From positions 2,232,001 through 2,296,000 of the forward strand of contig OY781919.1 of the NCBI GenBank assembly GCA_963677215.1: a stretch of 64,000 nt of DNA. Direction: 5' to 3'. The stretch is from G963676795 sp963677215. GTDB lineage: Bacteria > Desulfobacterota > Desulfuromonadia > Desulfuromonadales > Geopsychrobacteraceae. Each line of letters begins with the position of its first letter. The stretch's first letter is position 1. Of the stretch, positions 1 through 8,521 are shown piece after piece. Both the position numbers and the translations under genes were made by a program. The notes under the pieces are model-generated. The model saw only the letters and a program-made list of their open reading frames with translations, had not been told where the DNA came from and made no database searches.

Positions 1-624
1 ACCCAGGCCACAGAGGTGGGGACCCTTTACAGCGTTGAAGAGCTGGCCGGTGTTGCCGAACTCTGCAGGAAACATGACCTCAAGCTGCACATGGATGGTG
101 CCCGCTTTGCCAACGCCCTAGCCGGACTTGGAGTAAGCCCCAAGGAGATCAGTTGGCAGGTGGGGGTCGATGTGCTGACCTTTGGTGGGACCAAAAATGG
201 CATGGCCGCCTGCGAAGCTGTGGTCTTTTTTAATCCTGCTCTGGCCTATGAATTCGATTATCGCTGCAAGCAAGCGGGCCAACTGGCATCGAAAATGCGC
301 TTTTTGTCTGCCCCTTGGGTTGGCATGCTGGAATCGGGAGCTCTGCTCAACTATGCAGGCTATGCCAATACCTGTGCCAGACGCTTAAGAGACGAACTGC
401 TCACGGTTAAGGGCGTCCGTCTTGTGCAGCCCGTGGAAGCCAACGCCGTATTTGTTGAAATGCCCGAAAAATTGATAGAGGCCCTGCGTGGGGCGGGTTG
501 GCATTTCTATACTTTCATCGGTTCAGGTCATGCCCGTTTTATGTGTTCATGGCAGACTTCTGTTGATGATATTGCCGCCTTTGGGAAAGAACTGAGGGAC
601 TTGGCCGAACTTGTCTGCCGCTGA
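1..624 (+). CDS. ltaE: Low-specificity L-threonine aldolase, C-terminal part (5' truncated by the window)
   Basis: PLP-dependent beta-eliminating lyase that splits L-threonine or allo-threonine into glycine and acetaldehyde in the cytoplasm. The frame is open from base 1 (TQATEVGTLYS), so the start lies outside the window; about 208 of the usual 340 or so residues are present. Family marks seen are the Asp-containing HMDGARFANA segment, which contacts the PLP pyridine nitrogen in this fold, and FGGTKNGM, whose Lys is the expected Schiff-base lysine. The reading frame is intact to its TGA. The next gene follows after 20 bp. A related beta-eliminating lyase such as phenylserine aldolase is possible but less likely. 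Confidence 0.88.
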   Translation, partial: TQATEVGTLYSVEELAGVAELCRKHDLKLHMDGARFANALAGLGVSPKEISWQVGVDVLTFGGTKNGMAACEAVVFFNPALAYEFDYRCKQAGQLASKMRFLSAPWVGMLESGALLNYAGYANTCARRLRDELLTVKGVRLVQPVEANAVFVEMPEKLIEALRGAGWHFYTFIGSGHARFMCSWQTSVDDIAAFGKELRDLAELVCR

Positions 625-644
625 CCTGGGGCTGGCTCACGACT

Positions 645-1499
645 ATGAATATGTTCAGTGATTTTGATTCGATTATCAACAGCATGGGAGAATTGCCACC
701 TTCCCCCCTTGTCGCGACCAAAATTCTCGAACTGTTGAAAAAACCGGACCTGAGGATCAAGGAGCTGGCCAATGCTGTGTCTCTGGATCCTGTTATCTCC
801 GCCCGTCTGCTGCGCATGGCCAACTCTGTTGTTTACCAGCAGGTGAAGCAGATCAGCAGCGTTGATCGCGCCTTGATCGTGGTCGGTGAGGATGTGCTGA
901 AAAATCTGGCCCTGGAGTGCAGCTTGCGGGGAACCCAGATGACGCACGGAGTGCTGGAGCGCAGGCTCTGGGAAAACTCGATCGGCTGCGCGGTCGCAGC
1001 GCGGATGCTGACCCGCAAACTGACCAAGCTGGACCCCGGTGAAGCTTATCTGGCCGGATTGCAGCACAATATCGGCAAGGTTGTGATGATCAACCGAGAC
1101 AAAGAGCTTTATCGGGAAGTTGTCCGCATCGTCGACAGTGGAGAAGGCCAGCTGCAGGATGTTGAGCGCGGCCTGTTTGCCTACTCGCACGAACTGGTCG
1201 GTGCCGCTCTGCTTGATCGCTGGAATTATCCGAAATTCCTGGTTCAGGTCACTCTGCATCATCATGATTATGAGACCTGCAGGGATCTTGATCCGAAGAT
1301 TTTCAAGCTCTGCTCAATTATGAATATCGCTCAGGACTTTTGCCGGATGTTTGGCATCGGTTACGAAGAAAAACAGGATGTCTATCCGGGATTGAGTCGG
1401 GGGGGGCTGGCGCTGGAGGCAAATCCGATGATTGTCGATGAGCTGGCAGAACGTTTTTATCCCGAATTTGTCAAAGAACGGACCCTGTTCCTTTCCTGA
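645..1499 (+). CDS. HDOD domain protein
   Basis: 284 aa cytoplasmic protein that is almost entirely one HDOD domain. It begins with the typical helical entry (SIINSMGELPPSPLVATKIL), continues with VSLDPVISARLLRMANS and has an HD-like core (LAGLQHNIGKVVMINRD; later LHHHDYETC). HDOD domains resemble HD phosphohydrolases without a complete metal site and act as signalling or scaffolding modules; no enzymatic activity is claimed. There is no receiver or output domain attached. ATG codons at 645 and 651 are both possible starts and neither has a strong ribosome site. It lies 20 bp after the threonine aldolase and may be cotranscribed with it. No partner is evident beyond the signalling-rich surroundings. 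Confidence 0.85.
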   Translation: MNMFSDFDSIINSMGELPPSPLVATKILELLKKPDLRIKELANAVSLDPVISARLLRMANSVVYQQVKQISSVDRALIVVGEDVLKNLALECSLRGTQMTHGVLERRLWENSIGCAVAARMLTRKLTKLDPGEAYLAGLQHNIGKVVMINRDKELYREVVRIVDSGEGQLQDVERGLFAYSHELVGAALLDRWNYPKFLVQVTLHHHDYETCRDLDPKIFKLCSIMNIAQDFCRMFGIGYEEKQDVYPGLSRGGLALEANPMIVDELAERFYPEFVKERTLFLS

Positions 1500-1610
1500 T
1501 CAAAGATCTGTACAGATTTCAGAGGCGAGGGTTCTGCATCCGCTACTGGCGGGCCCTGCCCGGTTGTAACATTGCCAGCCCTTAAGGGGGATGGCTGATA
1601 GGAGAGAGAA

Positions 1611-2702
1611 ATGTGTAAGAAGATTTTCATTGCTGCGACAGACCAGAACTGTGGAAAGACGACGATCAGTCTGTCATTGCTTCATCTAGCGCTGAAAAAA
1701 TACAAGACGGTCGGCTTCATCAAGCCTTTCGGTCCCAAGAGAACGATCTACAATGGCCACGCGATCGATGTTGATGCAGCGCTGATCGCCTATGTTTACA
1801 GCCTGAACGAAAGCCTTGAGCAGATGTCGCCGGTCGTTCTCGACACCCATACGACCCGAGATTTTCTTGACGGCAAGGTTGATTCGGCGTTTTATCTCAA
1901 GCGCATCAAGAAAGCGGTGGCAGAGCTCGAAGAACGCTGCGATTTTCTCATCGTCGAGGGGGCGGGGCACGCCGGTGTCGGCGCGGTCATGGGTCTGAGT
2001 AACGCGCATCTGGCCAAGGAACTTGATGCGCCGGTGTTGATGGTGTCCGGTGGCGGGGTCGGTGTGGTTATCGATGCCCTGCATCTCAACCTGGCTATGT
2101 TCCGTGAAACCGGCGCCGAAGTGCGAATGATCTTTGTCAACAAGCTGTTGCAGGAAAAACGTGAGACAACCCTGCGCTACCTGCAGCTGGCTTTCCGCGA
2201 ATCACCCATCAAGGTTTTTGGCGGCTTCAATTTTTCTCCTATTCTGGCCAATCCGACAATGAAATACTTGTCTGAATTTCTTAATGTCCCTCTGGCCGGT
2301 GACCCGGATCAGGCCAGTCGGATAGTGCACAACATTCGCCTCGGGGCGGCATCGACCCAACGGGTTGTCGACCTGCTCGGAGAATCCAGCCTGGTTGTTG
2401 TCACTGGCAGCCGGGATGAGGTGCTGGTTATGCTTTCGACCCTTTATCATCTTCCGGAATATCGCAAGAAAATTGCCGGCCTGCTGATATCAGGGATAAA
2501 GCCGATCGCCAAGATCGTCCAGCGGGTTCTGGATGATTCCGGGATCCCATATATGCGCTCCGAAGATACCTCGGCCAATCTTTATACCAAGATTCAGGCG
2601 GATGTCGCCAAGATTGGCCCAGATGATGATGAGAAGATCAAGCTTGTCAAGCAGTTGGCTGAGAGTGAACTTTGTTTTGATGCTATCGACGCATTGTTCT
2701 GA
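1611..2702 (+). CDS. BioD-like P-loop ATPase with DRTGG domain
   Basis: 363 aa. The N-terminal 200 residues are a BioD/CobQ-like P-loop fold with a deviant Walker A (ATDQNCGKTTIS) and the IVEGAGHAGVGAV segment usual in this fold. The C-terminal part from about residue 210 matches the DRTGG domain layout (LLGESSLVVVTGSRDEV, then GLLISGIKP). This is the arrangement at the N-terminus of long-form phosphate acetyltransferases, but no acetyltransferase domain follows, so it is a free-standing member with unknown substrate. A clear GGAGAG ribosome site precedes the ATG. The TPR gene starts 24 bp downstream, and these two genes plus the YbaK gene look like one transcription unit. Confidence 0.82.
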   Translation: MCKKIFIAATDQNCGKTTISLSLLHLALKKYKTVGFIKPFGPKRTIYNGHAIDVDAALIAYVYSLNESLEQMSPVVLDTHTTRDFLDGKVDSAFYLKRIKKAVAELEERCDFLIVEGAGHAGVGAVMGLSNAHLAKELDAPVLMVSGGGVGVVIDALHLNLAMFRETGAEVRMIFVNKLLQEKRETTLRYLQLAFRESPIKVFGGFNFSPILANPTMKYLSEFLNVPLAGDPDQASRIVHNIRLGAASTQRVVDLLGESSLVVVTGSRDEVLVMLSTLYHLPEYRKKIAGLLISGIKPIAKIVQRVLDDSGIPYMRSEDTSANLYTKIQADVAKIGPDDDEKIKLVKQLAESELCFDAIDALF

Positions 2703-2726
2703 CAGTAAGGGAACCGAGGTTACTGG

Positions 2727-3965
2727 ATGAGTTTTCTGAAAAAAATGTTCGGTTCGTCGAGCAGTTTGTCGAGCCTGGAGAAGGCTGCTGCACAGCGGAG
2801 GTACGCGGATGCCTGCCGGATTGCAGAGGAACTGCTGTCTGCAGGGGCAGAGGCCGCGGAGATAGGGCGGATCGAAGAGTTACGTTGCCAGTCGAGTGAT
2901 GCCCTGGCTCGTTTGAACCTTGATGAAGGAGTCGGTCTGCTGCGCTGCGGACAGCTGCAACGTGCTACGGAGCATCTGACCCTTGCCGCGCAGCAGGCGT
3001 TCAGTGCTGAGCTGCGGCGAGAGGTTGCGCAGGCTCTTGATGACGCCGGGCTGGCTGGTGGTGATGCTCCGGAAGTGGATTGTCCCGAAACTTTCGGTGT
3101 TGCCGACGATATGCCTGAAGTTCTCGACCCTGATCATGACAGTCAGCTGGAACTGATCCTTTCTTCCTATCCGAAGACTGTCCGTGACCGTTATCTCTCC
3201 GGAGGTGATGTTTTTGTTGCTGCTTTTCTCGCCGCCCACGAGGGTGACGATGACAGGGCCCTAGCTCTGTGGCTGGAGGTTGATGAGTCCGAAAGGGATG
3301 CGCTGTTCTGCTTCGAATATGGTGCGACCCTGGCCCGCCTGGGACGGCTTGAAGAGGCTCGTGTTTTGTTGTCGCAGGCCTGTTCGTTGCGACCTGACCT
3401 GCAGTTCGTTCAGGAATCACTGGCGGCGGTTCTGATGGGGGTGGGAGAGTTTGCCGCTGCGCAGCAGCAGCTCGAAGATTACCTGCAATCGGGCGGTGAC
3501 GCGGCTTTTGCTCATGGGCAACTGGCACTGTTCGCCTTTCGCCAGCAAGATTACTCGACAGCTGCGGAAGAAATCCGTTCAGCGATTGATGCAGGGAACC
3601 GGGATGGGCAATTTTTGTTGTTTGCTGCCGGCCTGCTGGAGCAACAGGGAAAGCTCAAAGAGGCTGAGCGCATCCTGAAACTGTTGCCTGTCTCAGGGTG
3701 CTCCGGACATCCCAGCTTGCCGCTGGCTGAGTTCTGGCTGCGCCAGAATCGCGAGCTGGCAAAGGCTCTTGACGTGTTCAACGCCGCTTGTCGGGAGGAT
3801 CCGCAGAATCCCCGCTGGCAGCTGCGTGTGGCTCAGACCTATGCGGCGAGACGCTGGAGTAAGGATGCTCTGAAGCTGATTCGCAAGGTTGCTGTTGATC
3901 CGCGTCTTGACCAGCCTCTAGTGAGTGAGGCCGAAGCGCTTCTCGCACAGCTGGAGAGCTGTTGA
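2727..3965 (+). CDS. Tetratricopeptide-repeat protein
   Basis: 412 aa, rich in Ala, Leu and Glu, predicted all-helical. Repeated TPR-like helix pairs are visible from about residue 150 on (ALALWLEVDESERD, YGATLARLGRLEEARVLLSQA, LAAVLMGVGEFAAAQQQLEDYL, AAGLLEQQGKLKEAERILKLL, AQTYAARRWSKDALKLIRKV). No signal peptide or membrane segment is seen, so a cytosolic protein-binding scaffold is likely. GAGG lies seven bases before the ATG. The stop overlaps the start of the next gene in a TGATG arrangement, which points to translational coupling. The binding partner cannot be inferred from sequence. Confidence 0.82.
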   Translation: MSFLKKMFGSSSSLSSLEKAAAQRRYADACRIAEELLSAGAEAAEIGRIEELRCQSSDALARLNLDEGVGLLRCGQLQRATEHLTLAAQQAFSAELRREVAQALDDAGLAGGDAPEVDCPETFGVADDMPEVLDPDHDSQLELILSSYPKTVRDRYLSGGDVFVAAFLAAHEGDDDRALALWLEVDESERDALFCFEYGATLARLGRLEEARVLLSQACSLRPDLQFVQESLAAVLMGVGEFAAAQQQLEDYLQSGGDAAFAHGQLALFAFRQQDYSTAAEEIRSAIDAGNRDGQFLLFAAGLLEQQGKLKEAERILKLLPVSGCSGHPSLPLAEFWLRQNRELAKALDVFNAACREDPQNPRWQLRVAQTYAARRWSKDALKLIRKVAVDPRLDQPLVSEAEALLAQLESC

Positions 3966-4414
3966 TGTCCCGTCTCGCTGAGGTTAAGGGGTATCTGGCC
4001 GGCTACGGGATTGAGGTGCTGGAATTTGCCCAGCAGACAGCGACAGCCGAGACAGCTGCTCAGGCTGTCGGCTGCAGCGCTGCCGAAATCGCTAAGACAC
4101 TGCTGTTTATCGTAGGGGAAACGCCCCTGGTTATTGTCACCTGTGGCGATATGAAGGTGAAAAGTTCATTGCTGAAGAAAGCCAGTGGTCTGTCCGGCAA
4201 GGTCAAACTGCCACAGGGGGAAGAGGTTCTGCGATATACCGGATATGCTCCGGGCGGGGTCTGCCCGTTTCTTTTGCCGGACGATTTGTGTATATTGCTT
4301 GATAGTTCACTGACGCGATTCGACATCGTATACGCTGCAGCAGGAAACTGCCACACTGCTGTACCGCTGACTCTGTCCCAGTTACAGTTGTTGACCCGGG
4401 GGGGCTCTCGTTGA
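3965..4414 (+). CDS. YbaK/EbsC-family aminoacyl-tRNA deacylase-like protein
   Basis: 149 aa single-domain protein of the YbaK/ProXp fold, which hydrolyses mischarged aminoacyl-tRNAs such as Cys-tRNA(Pro) or Ala-tRNA(Pro). Features seen are EIAKTLLFIVGE, the conserved Lys-containing GDMKVKSSLLKKA, TGYAPGGVCPF (the glycine-proline loop of the family) and a C-terminal hydrophobic strand. Length is normal for stand-alone members. The start is taken as ATG at 3965, which overlaps the TGA of the TPR gene by one base; an in-frame TTG lies directly upstream. Which tRNA it edits cannot be told from the sequence. Confidence 0.85.
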   Translation: MSRLAEVKGYLAGYGIEVLEFAQQTATAETAAQAVGCSAAEIAKTLLFIVGETPLVIVTCGDMKVKSSLLKKASGLSGKVKLPQGEEVLRYTGYAPGGVCPFLLPDDLCILLDSSLTRFDIVYAAAGNCHTAVPLTLSQLQLLTRGGSR

Positions 4415-4533
4415 TGTCTGTGCTTAGTTGCGGCAAGATAATTAAATAAAATTATTAGTTTGCTTGAATTAGTTTAGAATCTGATGTAATTTAAAAATTC
4501 GTTAATAAGTTTATTGTTTTGTTATGGTGCCCT

Positions 4534-5592
4534 ATGTTTACTGAGACCGTCAATCGTTATCAGGCAAGCGAAAGCATGAATAATTCGTGGGGATTTGCTC
4601 AGTTACTGGAGCATATTGACATTGGCATCCTGGTCCTTGATCTGGAGCAGGAGCAGATTGACTACTGCAATACAGCTTTTTTCGAGATGGTTCATGACGA
4701 TATGCTCTGTCGCAACTATGTTCGCCTTTTTCAGCTTTTCATCGGCGAAGGGGAAGCGGTAAAACGCAATCTGCAGAGCGAATACTTTACCGGTCAGTTC
4801 AATCTGAAAGGACGCCTGTTCGGCTACTCAGCCTACCGGGCTGAGACACGCTATCGTTGTTTCTTTATCCGCGATATTACCGATAAGAGCAGACTAGAGT
4901 CGATTGCTCAGGCCGTCAATGTCATGGACAACATCGGTTTCATCTTCTCGGGAATTCGTCATGAAATCGGCAATCCACTGAACTCGCTGAAGATGGCCCT
5001 CAGCGTTCTGCGCCAGAATGTCGATACTGTCTCCACGGAAATGCTCAAGGAATACCTTGATCGCGGCATGGCCGATGTCGAGCGGATGAGCTATCTGTTG
5101 AAGGCATTGAAGACCTTCAGCCTTTATGACAATGTCGAAATCAAGACGGTTCATCTTGTCGAATTTATGGAGAAGTTCATCGCGCTGGTCGAGCGGGATT
5201 TTCACTCGTTGGGGATTCATATAAAAACGGAGATTCCGTTGAATCTGCCGTTGGTCGCCATCGATTCCCGGGCACTTCACCAGGCCCTTCTGAATGTTTT
5301 CAGCAATGCGGCGGACGCTCTGAAGGAAGTCAGGAAACCGCAGCTTTTAATTCGTGCCGAAGTTCGCGGATCGCTGGTCTGTCTGACCGTGGCTGACAAC
5401 GGCTGTGGGATCAAGCCGGAGCAGATGAAGCATCTGTTTCAGCCATTTAACACCAGCAAGGTCATGGGGAACGGCCTGGGACTGGTCATCACCCGCAAGC
5501 TGCTGGCGATGATGAATGGGGATATCGAGATCGCCAGTACCGCCGGTCTGGGGACGACAGTTTCAATCAGGTTGGCAATGGCCGGGATCTGA
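4534..5592 (+). CDS. Sensor histidine kinase (PAS-like input, cytoplasmic)
   Basis: 352 aa from ATG 4534 (alternative ATG 4576, MNNSWGF; a TTG lies at 4519). The N-terminal 110 residues look like a PAS-type sensor (ILVLDLEQEQIDYCNTAFFEM). They are followed by a HisKA-type dimerisation helix with the phospho-acceptor His near residue 142 (SGIRHEIGNPLNSLKMAL) and a complete HATPase domain (N box ALLNVFSNAADAL, G1 VADNGCGIK, G2 GNGLGLVITRKL). No membrane segments, so it should sense a cytoplasmic signal. It is first in a run with the receiver-DUF4388-Roadblock protein and two Roadblock-type proteins, and is the natural phosphodonor of that receiver. The 119 bp upstream is very AT-rich and probably holds the promoter, but I cannot assign its elements. 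Confidence 0.87.
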   Translation: MFTETVNRYQASESMNNSWGFAQLLEHIDIGILVLDLEQEQIDYCNTAFFEMVHDDMLCRNYVRLFQLFIGEGEAVKRNLQSEYFTGQFNLKGRLFGYSAYRAETRYRCFFIRDITDKSRLESIAQAVNVMDNIGFIFSGIRHEIGNPLNSLKMALSVLRQNVDTVSTEMLKEYLDRGMADVERMSYLLKALKTFSLYDNVEIKTVHLVEFMEKFIALVERDFHSLGIHIKTEIPLNLPLVAIDSRALHQALLNVFSNAADALKEVRKPQLLIRAEVRGSLVCLTVADNGCGIKPEQMKHLFQPFNTSKVMGNGLGLVITRKLLAMMNGDIEIASTAGLGTTVSIRLAMAGI

Positions 5593-5638
5593 GTTGGTTT
5601 CATGTGATGAAGTTGAACGCTAGAAAGAGGGATTAGTT

Positions 5639-6754
5639 ATGGTGAAAAAGGTTCTGATCGTTGATGACGAGAAATCATTTCTTCTTTCTTTGCGGGACGG
5701 TCTCAGCAGCCATAGCGAGCAATTTGAAATCTATACTGCTGAAAACGGAAAGGAGGCGGTTGAGGTTTTAACTTCCAACGCTATCGATCTGTTGGTGACC
5801 GATCTGAAGCTGCCGGTTATGGATGGCTTTGAACTGCTCGCCTGGTCAAGCCGATATCAGCCGCAGCTTCCGGTTATTGTCATGTCCGCGTTCGGCACTC
5901 CGGAAATCGAGCAGCGCCTGGCTAGCATGGACACCCTGGAGTTTCTCGACAAGCCGCTCGATCTGGAGACTCTGGAACGCGGCATTATCAAAGGGTTAAA
6001 GGCGCGCAATACCAGTTTCATCAGGGGGATCTCCCTGGCAACCTTTCTGCAGTTGGTCAAGGCCGAAAAGAAGAACTGCACCTTGAAGGTTTCATCTCCG
6101 GATGCCTCGTTGCCTGCATATCTATATGTCCGCAGCGGAGAATTGATCGACGCTGATTGTGGTGATATGCACGGCCTTGAGGCCGCTCTGGATGTTGTCT
6201 GCTGGGACAAGACTGAAATCGAGATGGACGGTATCTGTCGTCGCCAGGCCGATATCATCAAGCTGCCGATAGAACATCTGCTGATGGATGCCTTCCGTCT
6301 TAAGGATGAGCAGGCGGAAGAGGAAAAGCAGGCGGGTACCACCGCTGGTGCAACGCCGAAAATGAGCGATGGGGGCTCACCTAATAACAAAGAAAAGACT
6401 CAGGTCAAAAGTTCAGCAGGAACAAAAGAGAACCTGAAGACAGTAACGGAGTTGTTGCAGAAGTTGAAAGATCTCCAGGAATTTGCCGTTTTCGACAAAG
6501 AGGGGCGGCTGCTTTCCAGCGCGCCGGCGAATTGTTTACTGCAGCAGTTTGACATAAAGTTAATGACTGGGCTGCTGGACAATCTGGCCGGTGAGATGGG
6601 TGGCAAGGGACGTCAGCGCTCAATGTTGCTCAATTCGGGGTCCCGGGACCGTTTTCTGCTTTTTCCCTGTCAGCACTACAATATCGTAACCAGGCTGAAA
6701 CCGGGGGCACAGACTCATAAGGTCGCAGCCGATGTTGCTGCAAAGGTTGCCTAA
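5639..6754 (+). CDS. Response regulator with DUF4388 and Roadblock/LC7-like domain
   Basis: 371 aa. Residues 1-125 are a receiver (KKVLIVDDEKSF; phospho-acceptor in LLVTDLKLPVMDG near residue 54; conserved Lys in EFLDKPLD). Residues 135-230 match DUF4388 (IRGISLATFLQLVKAEKK, YLYVRSGELIDADCG), a domain common in delta-proteobacterial signalling proteins. A Lys/Gly/Ser-rich linker follows, and the last 100 residues resemble a Roadblock/LC7 fold (LQEFAVFDKEGRLLSS, ending in a GLLDNLAGEMGG helix). No DNA-binding domain, so output is probably protein-protein. AGAGGGAT precedes the ATG. It sits 46 bp after the kinase gene and 45 bp before the next Roadblock-type gene. Confidence 0.85.
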   Translation: MVKKVLIVDDEKSFLLSLRDGLSSHSEQFEIYTAENGKEAVEVLTSNAIDLLVTDLKLPVMDGFELLAWSSRYQPQLPVIVMSAFGTPEIEQRLASMDTLEFLDKPLDLETLERGIIKGLKARNTSFIRGISLATFLQLVKAEKKNCTLKVSSPDASLPAYLYVRSGELIDADCGDMHGLEAALDVVCWDKTEIEMDGICRRQADIIKLPIEHLLMDAFRLKDEQAEEEKQAGTTAGATPKMSDGGSPNNKEKTQVKSSAGTKENLKTVTELLQKLKDLQEFAVFDKEGRLLSSAPANCLLQQFDIKLMTGLLDNLAGEMGGKGRQRSMLLNSGSRDRFLLFPCQHYNIVTRLKPGAQTHKVAADVAAKVA

Positions 6755-6799
6755 TCATAACTTATCAGGAACGTATTACAGGTACAGCGAGGTGTTGTG

Positions 6800-7444
6800 A
6801 TGGTTCATTTGATAGATGAGCTTAAAGTCATACCAGGAGTCATGGGCGCATGTATCTGCCATCCTCACGAGGGTGTGCAGGCTTCGAATCTGCCGGCCAT
6901 ATTCAAGGTAGAGCGACTGGAGACGATCGGTCGACAGCTGATCAAGATGATTTCCGCCGGACGTATGAGTCTGGATGGCTTAAGTGACCTGATTCTGCGT
7001 TTTGAGGAATCGATGGTTGTGGCCAGAGAGCTGAAGGGCGGAGGGGTTGTTTTTGCCCTCTGCGACGGCAGCTGCCACAGGCAGATACTGCAAATGCCGT
7101 TGAGCCTTGTCGCTGATGGTTATGCGGGGGTGGTTGCCAGCTTAGACAAGGCGTCGCCTGCTGCTTCGCCGATTATGGAGCCAGGACCTGCTGCAACTGC
7201 CGAAACAAATGTCTCGGTGGATGAACTGATCGAAGGTTTGCAGGGGGTGTTGGCCCCTCTTGTCGGCCCGATGGCGGGCATGATTGTTGAGGATAGCGCC
7301 GAGACCTGGGAGTCGGATGGACGCAGTGTGACCCGGATCAATGCTTTGGTGGATCTGATTTGTCAGGAAATCGGTGATGATGAAAAGGCCGATGCTTTCC
7401 GTCAGTCTGCTGAACATTTCATTGCCGATCTGAAGAAAGGGTAA
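6800..7444 (+). CDS. Roadblock/LC7-like protein with extra C-terminal helical domain
   Basis: 214 aa; start chosen at ATG 6800 (a GTG precedes it directly) behind AGCGAGG. Residues 1-105 have the alternating helix/strand pattern of a Roadblock/LC7 domain (LIDELKVIPGVMGACICHP, ESMVVARELKGGGVVFALCDG). A linker rich in Ala and Pro leads to an 80-residue helical segment (VDELIEGLQGVLAPLVGPMAGMIVEDSAE) that I do not recognise with certainty. Roadblock proteins normally dimerise and regulate Ras-like GTPases such as MglA, but no GTPase gene is present here. The next gene starts 4 bp after its stop. Confidence 0.75.
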   Translation: MVHLIDELKVIPGVMGACICHPHEGVQASNLPAIFKVERLETIGRQLIKMISAGRMSLDGLSDLILRFEESMVVARELKGGGVVFALCDGSCHRQILQMPLSLVADGYAGVVASLDKASPAASPIMEPGPAATAETNVSVDELIEGLQGVLAPLVGPMAGMIVEDSAETWESDGRSVTRINALVDLICQEIGDDEKADAFRQSAEHFIADLKKG

Positions 7445-7448
7445 GCCC

Positions 7449-7790
7449 ATGGCATCAGCAAAAGAATTTATCGAGAGAGTTGATGCTGTCGATGGAGTCG
7501 CCGGCTGTCTTCTGGTGACCTCTGAAGGTGGGTTACTCGGGCAGAGCGTAGACAATCCTGATCGTTATTCGGCATTGATGCTAGTTTGCCAGGGACCGTT
7601 GGAAACGGTGATGGCCAACAGCGGGGTCGATTACTGCAGTCATTACAGCTTCTATACCGAGGATGGGAATAACTTTCATGTGTTCCCGATCGGCAAGTTT
7701 ATCGTCGGTGTCGTTCAGGCTCCCTTGAGTGATACGGAAGTCATGCTTAGTCAGATTCAGAAACTGGTCCGCAAGGTGGGGAGTCACTGA
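7449..7790 (+). CDS. Small Roadblock/LC7-like protein
   Basis: 113 aa single-domain protein (KEFIERVDAVDGVAGCLLVT, then GGLLGQSVDNPDRYSALMLV, YSFYTEDGNNFHVFPIGKFI and a last amphipathic helix), which fits the Roadblock/LC7 fold. Four bases separate it from the preceding Roadblock-type gene, with AAGGG before the ATG, so it is almost surely in the same operon. It is likely to form homo- or heterodimers with the two neighbouring Roadblock-type domains (inference). It is the last gene of the kinase/receiver/Roadblock operon; a structured repeat begins 28 bp after its stop. Confidence 0.78.
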   Translation: MASAKEFIERVDAVDGVAGCLLVTSEGGLLGQSVDNPDRYSALMLVCQGPLETVMANSGVDYCSHYSFYTEDGNNFHVFPIGKFIVGVVQAPLSDTEVMLSQIQKLVRKVGSH

Positions 7791-7817
7791 CGGCGCCTGG
7801 CCGGTGTTTTCTAGGTC

Positions 7818-7966
7818 GTTGCCATCCGGAAGCTCCGGATGGCAACGAGTAAGTTTTCAGATTGGAAACGAGAAATTTTTTCCGTGGCAAGGAAATCCAG
7901 GGTCTGCACGAAGGCATAGTGCTTATACGCCGCCACAGCGGAAAAGGGTCGTTTCCGGATGAAAGC
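7818..7966 (+). repeat. Structured dispersed repeat, copy A
   Basis: 149 bp. It starts with a perfect 13 bp hairpin (7818-7830 with 7834-7846, loop AGC), then the 19-base core AAGTTTTCAGATTGGAAAC at 7851-7869. A second foldback follows in which GGAAACGA (7865-7872) can pair with TCGTTTCC near 7949-7956 and TTTTCCG with CGGAAAA inside it. The same order of elements occurs on the opposite strand at 58967-59141 and, in part, at 57164-57213. It lies between the Roadblock operon and the FKBP gene. Confidence 0.85.
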
Positions 7967-8066
7967 CAGGTAAGGTTGATTTTTTTACCTGATCATGCGA
8001 GTCTGACCACTAAGCGAAGTTCGGGCCGGCTGCCCGGACAGAGACTCAAATCCTTCAGGAGATATC

Positions 8067-8495
8067 ATGACAGCTGTGACAGACGGCAACAAGGTTAAGG
8101 TTCACTACACTGGAACATTCGATAATGGTGAGGTATTTGATACTTCCCGTCAGTCCCAACCTCTGGAATTTGAAGTTGGTTCCGGGCAGGTGATTCCTGG
8201 TTTCGACAATGCCGTAAAGGGCATGAAGATCGGAGAAACCAAAACCGTTCGTTTGCCCGAAGAAGAAGCCTACGGACCTTACAACGAAGCGATGATTTTT
8301 GAGGCTGATCCCAGCCAGTTCGAAGAGGGGTTAAGCCCTGAAGTCGGACAGCAGTTCCAGACCCAGATGGAAGATGGTTCGCCGTTGCTGCTGACGGTCA
8401 AGGCCGTTGAAGACGGCAAGATCACCCTTGATGCCAACCATCCCATGGCCGGAAAAACCCTGAATTTCGAACTTGAGCTTGTTGCTATCGATTAA
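8067..8495 (+). CDS. FKBP-type peptidyl-prolyl cis-trans isomerase (SlyD-like)
   Basis: 142 aa cytoplasmic FKBP protein that catalyses proline isomerisation and probably chaperones folding. The FKBP part opens with VKVHYTGTFDNGEVFDTS, then the flap VIPGFDNAVKGMKIGETK. An insert-in-flap segment and the late NHPMAGKTLNFELELV strand are typical of SlyD-like members. The His-rich metal-binding tail of E. coli SlyD is absent. No signal peptide. AGGAG lies seven bases before the ATG. The gene is monocistronic: a structured repeat lies upstream and a strong terminator follows 26 bp after the stop. Confidence 0.93.
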   Translation: MTAVTDGNKVKVHYTGTFDNGEVFDTSRQSQPLEFEVGSGQVIPGFDNAVKGMKIGETKTVRLPEEEAYGPYNEAMIFEADPSQFEEGLSPEVGQQFQTQMEDGSPLLLTVKAVEDGKITLDANHPMAGKTLNFELELVAID

Positions 8496-8521
8496 GGAAA
8501 ACAGGTATAAGCTCGTTATGT

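Noticed and set aside
528..1265. 245-codon minus-strand ORF opposite the HDOD gene
   Set aside because: The plus strand encodes a recognisable HDOD domain; the opposite frame has no domain and no start signals.
3001..3528. 175-codon minus-strand ORF opposite the TPR gene
   Set aside because: Its Pro/Arg/His-rich composition and lack of a ribosome site mark it as a shadow of the GC-rich plus-strand TPR gene.
4519..4533. TTG at 4519 as start of the kinase gene
   Set aside because: No ribosome site in front of it and an ordinary ATG lies 15 bases on; the N-terminal extension is in AT-rich, probably untranslated sequence.
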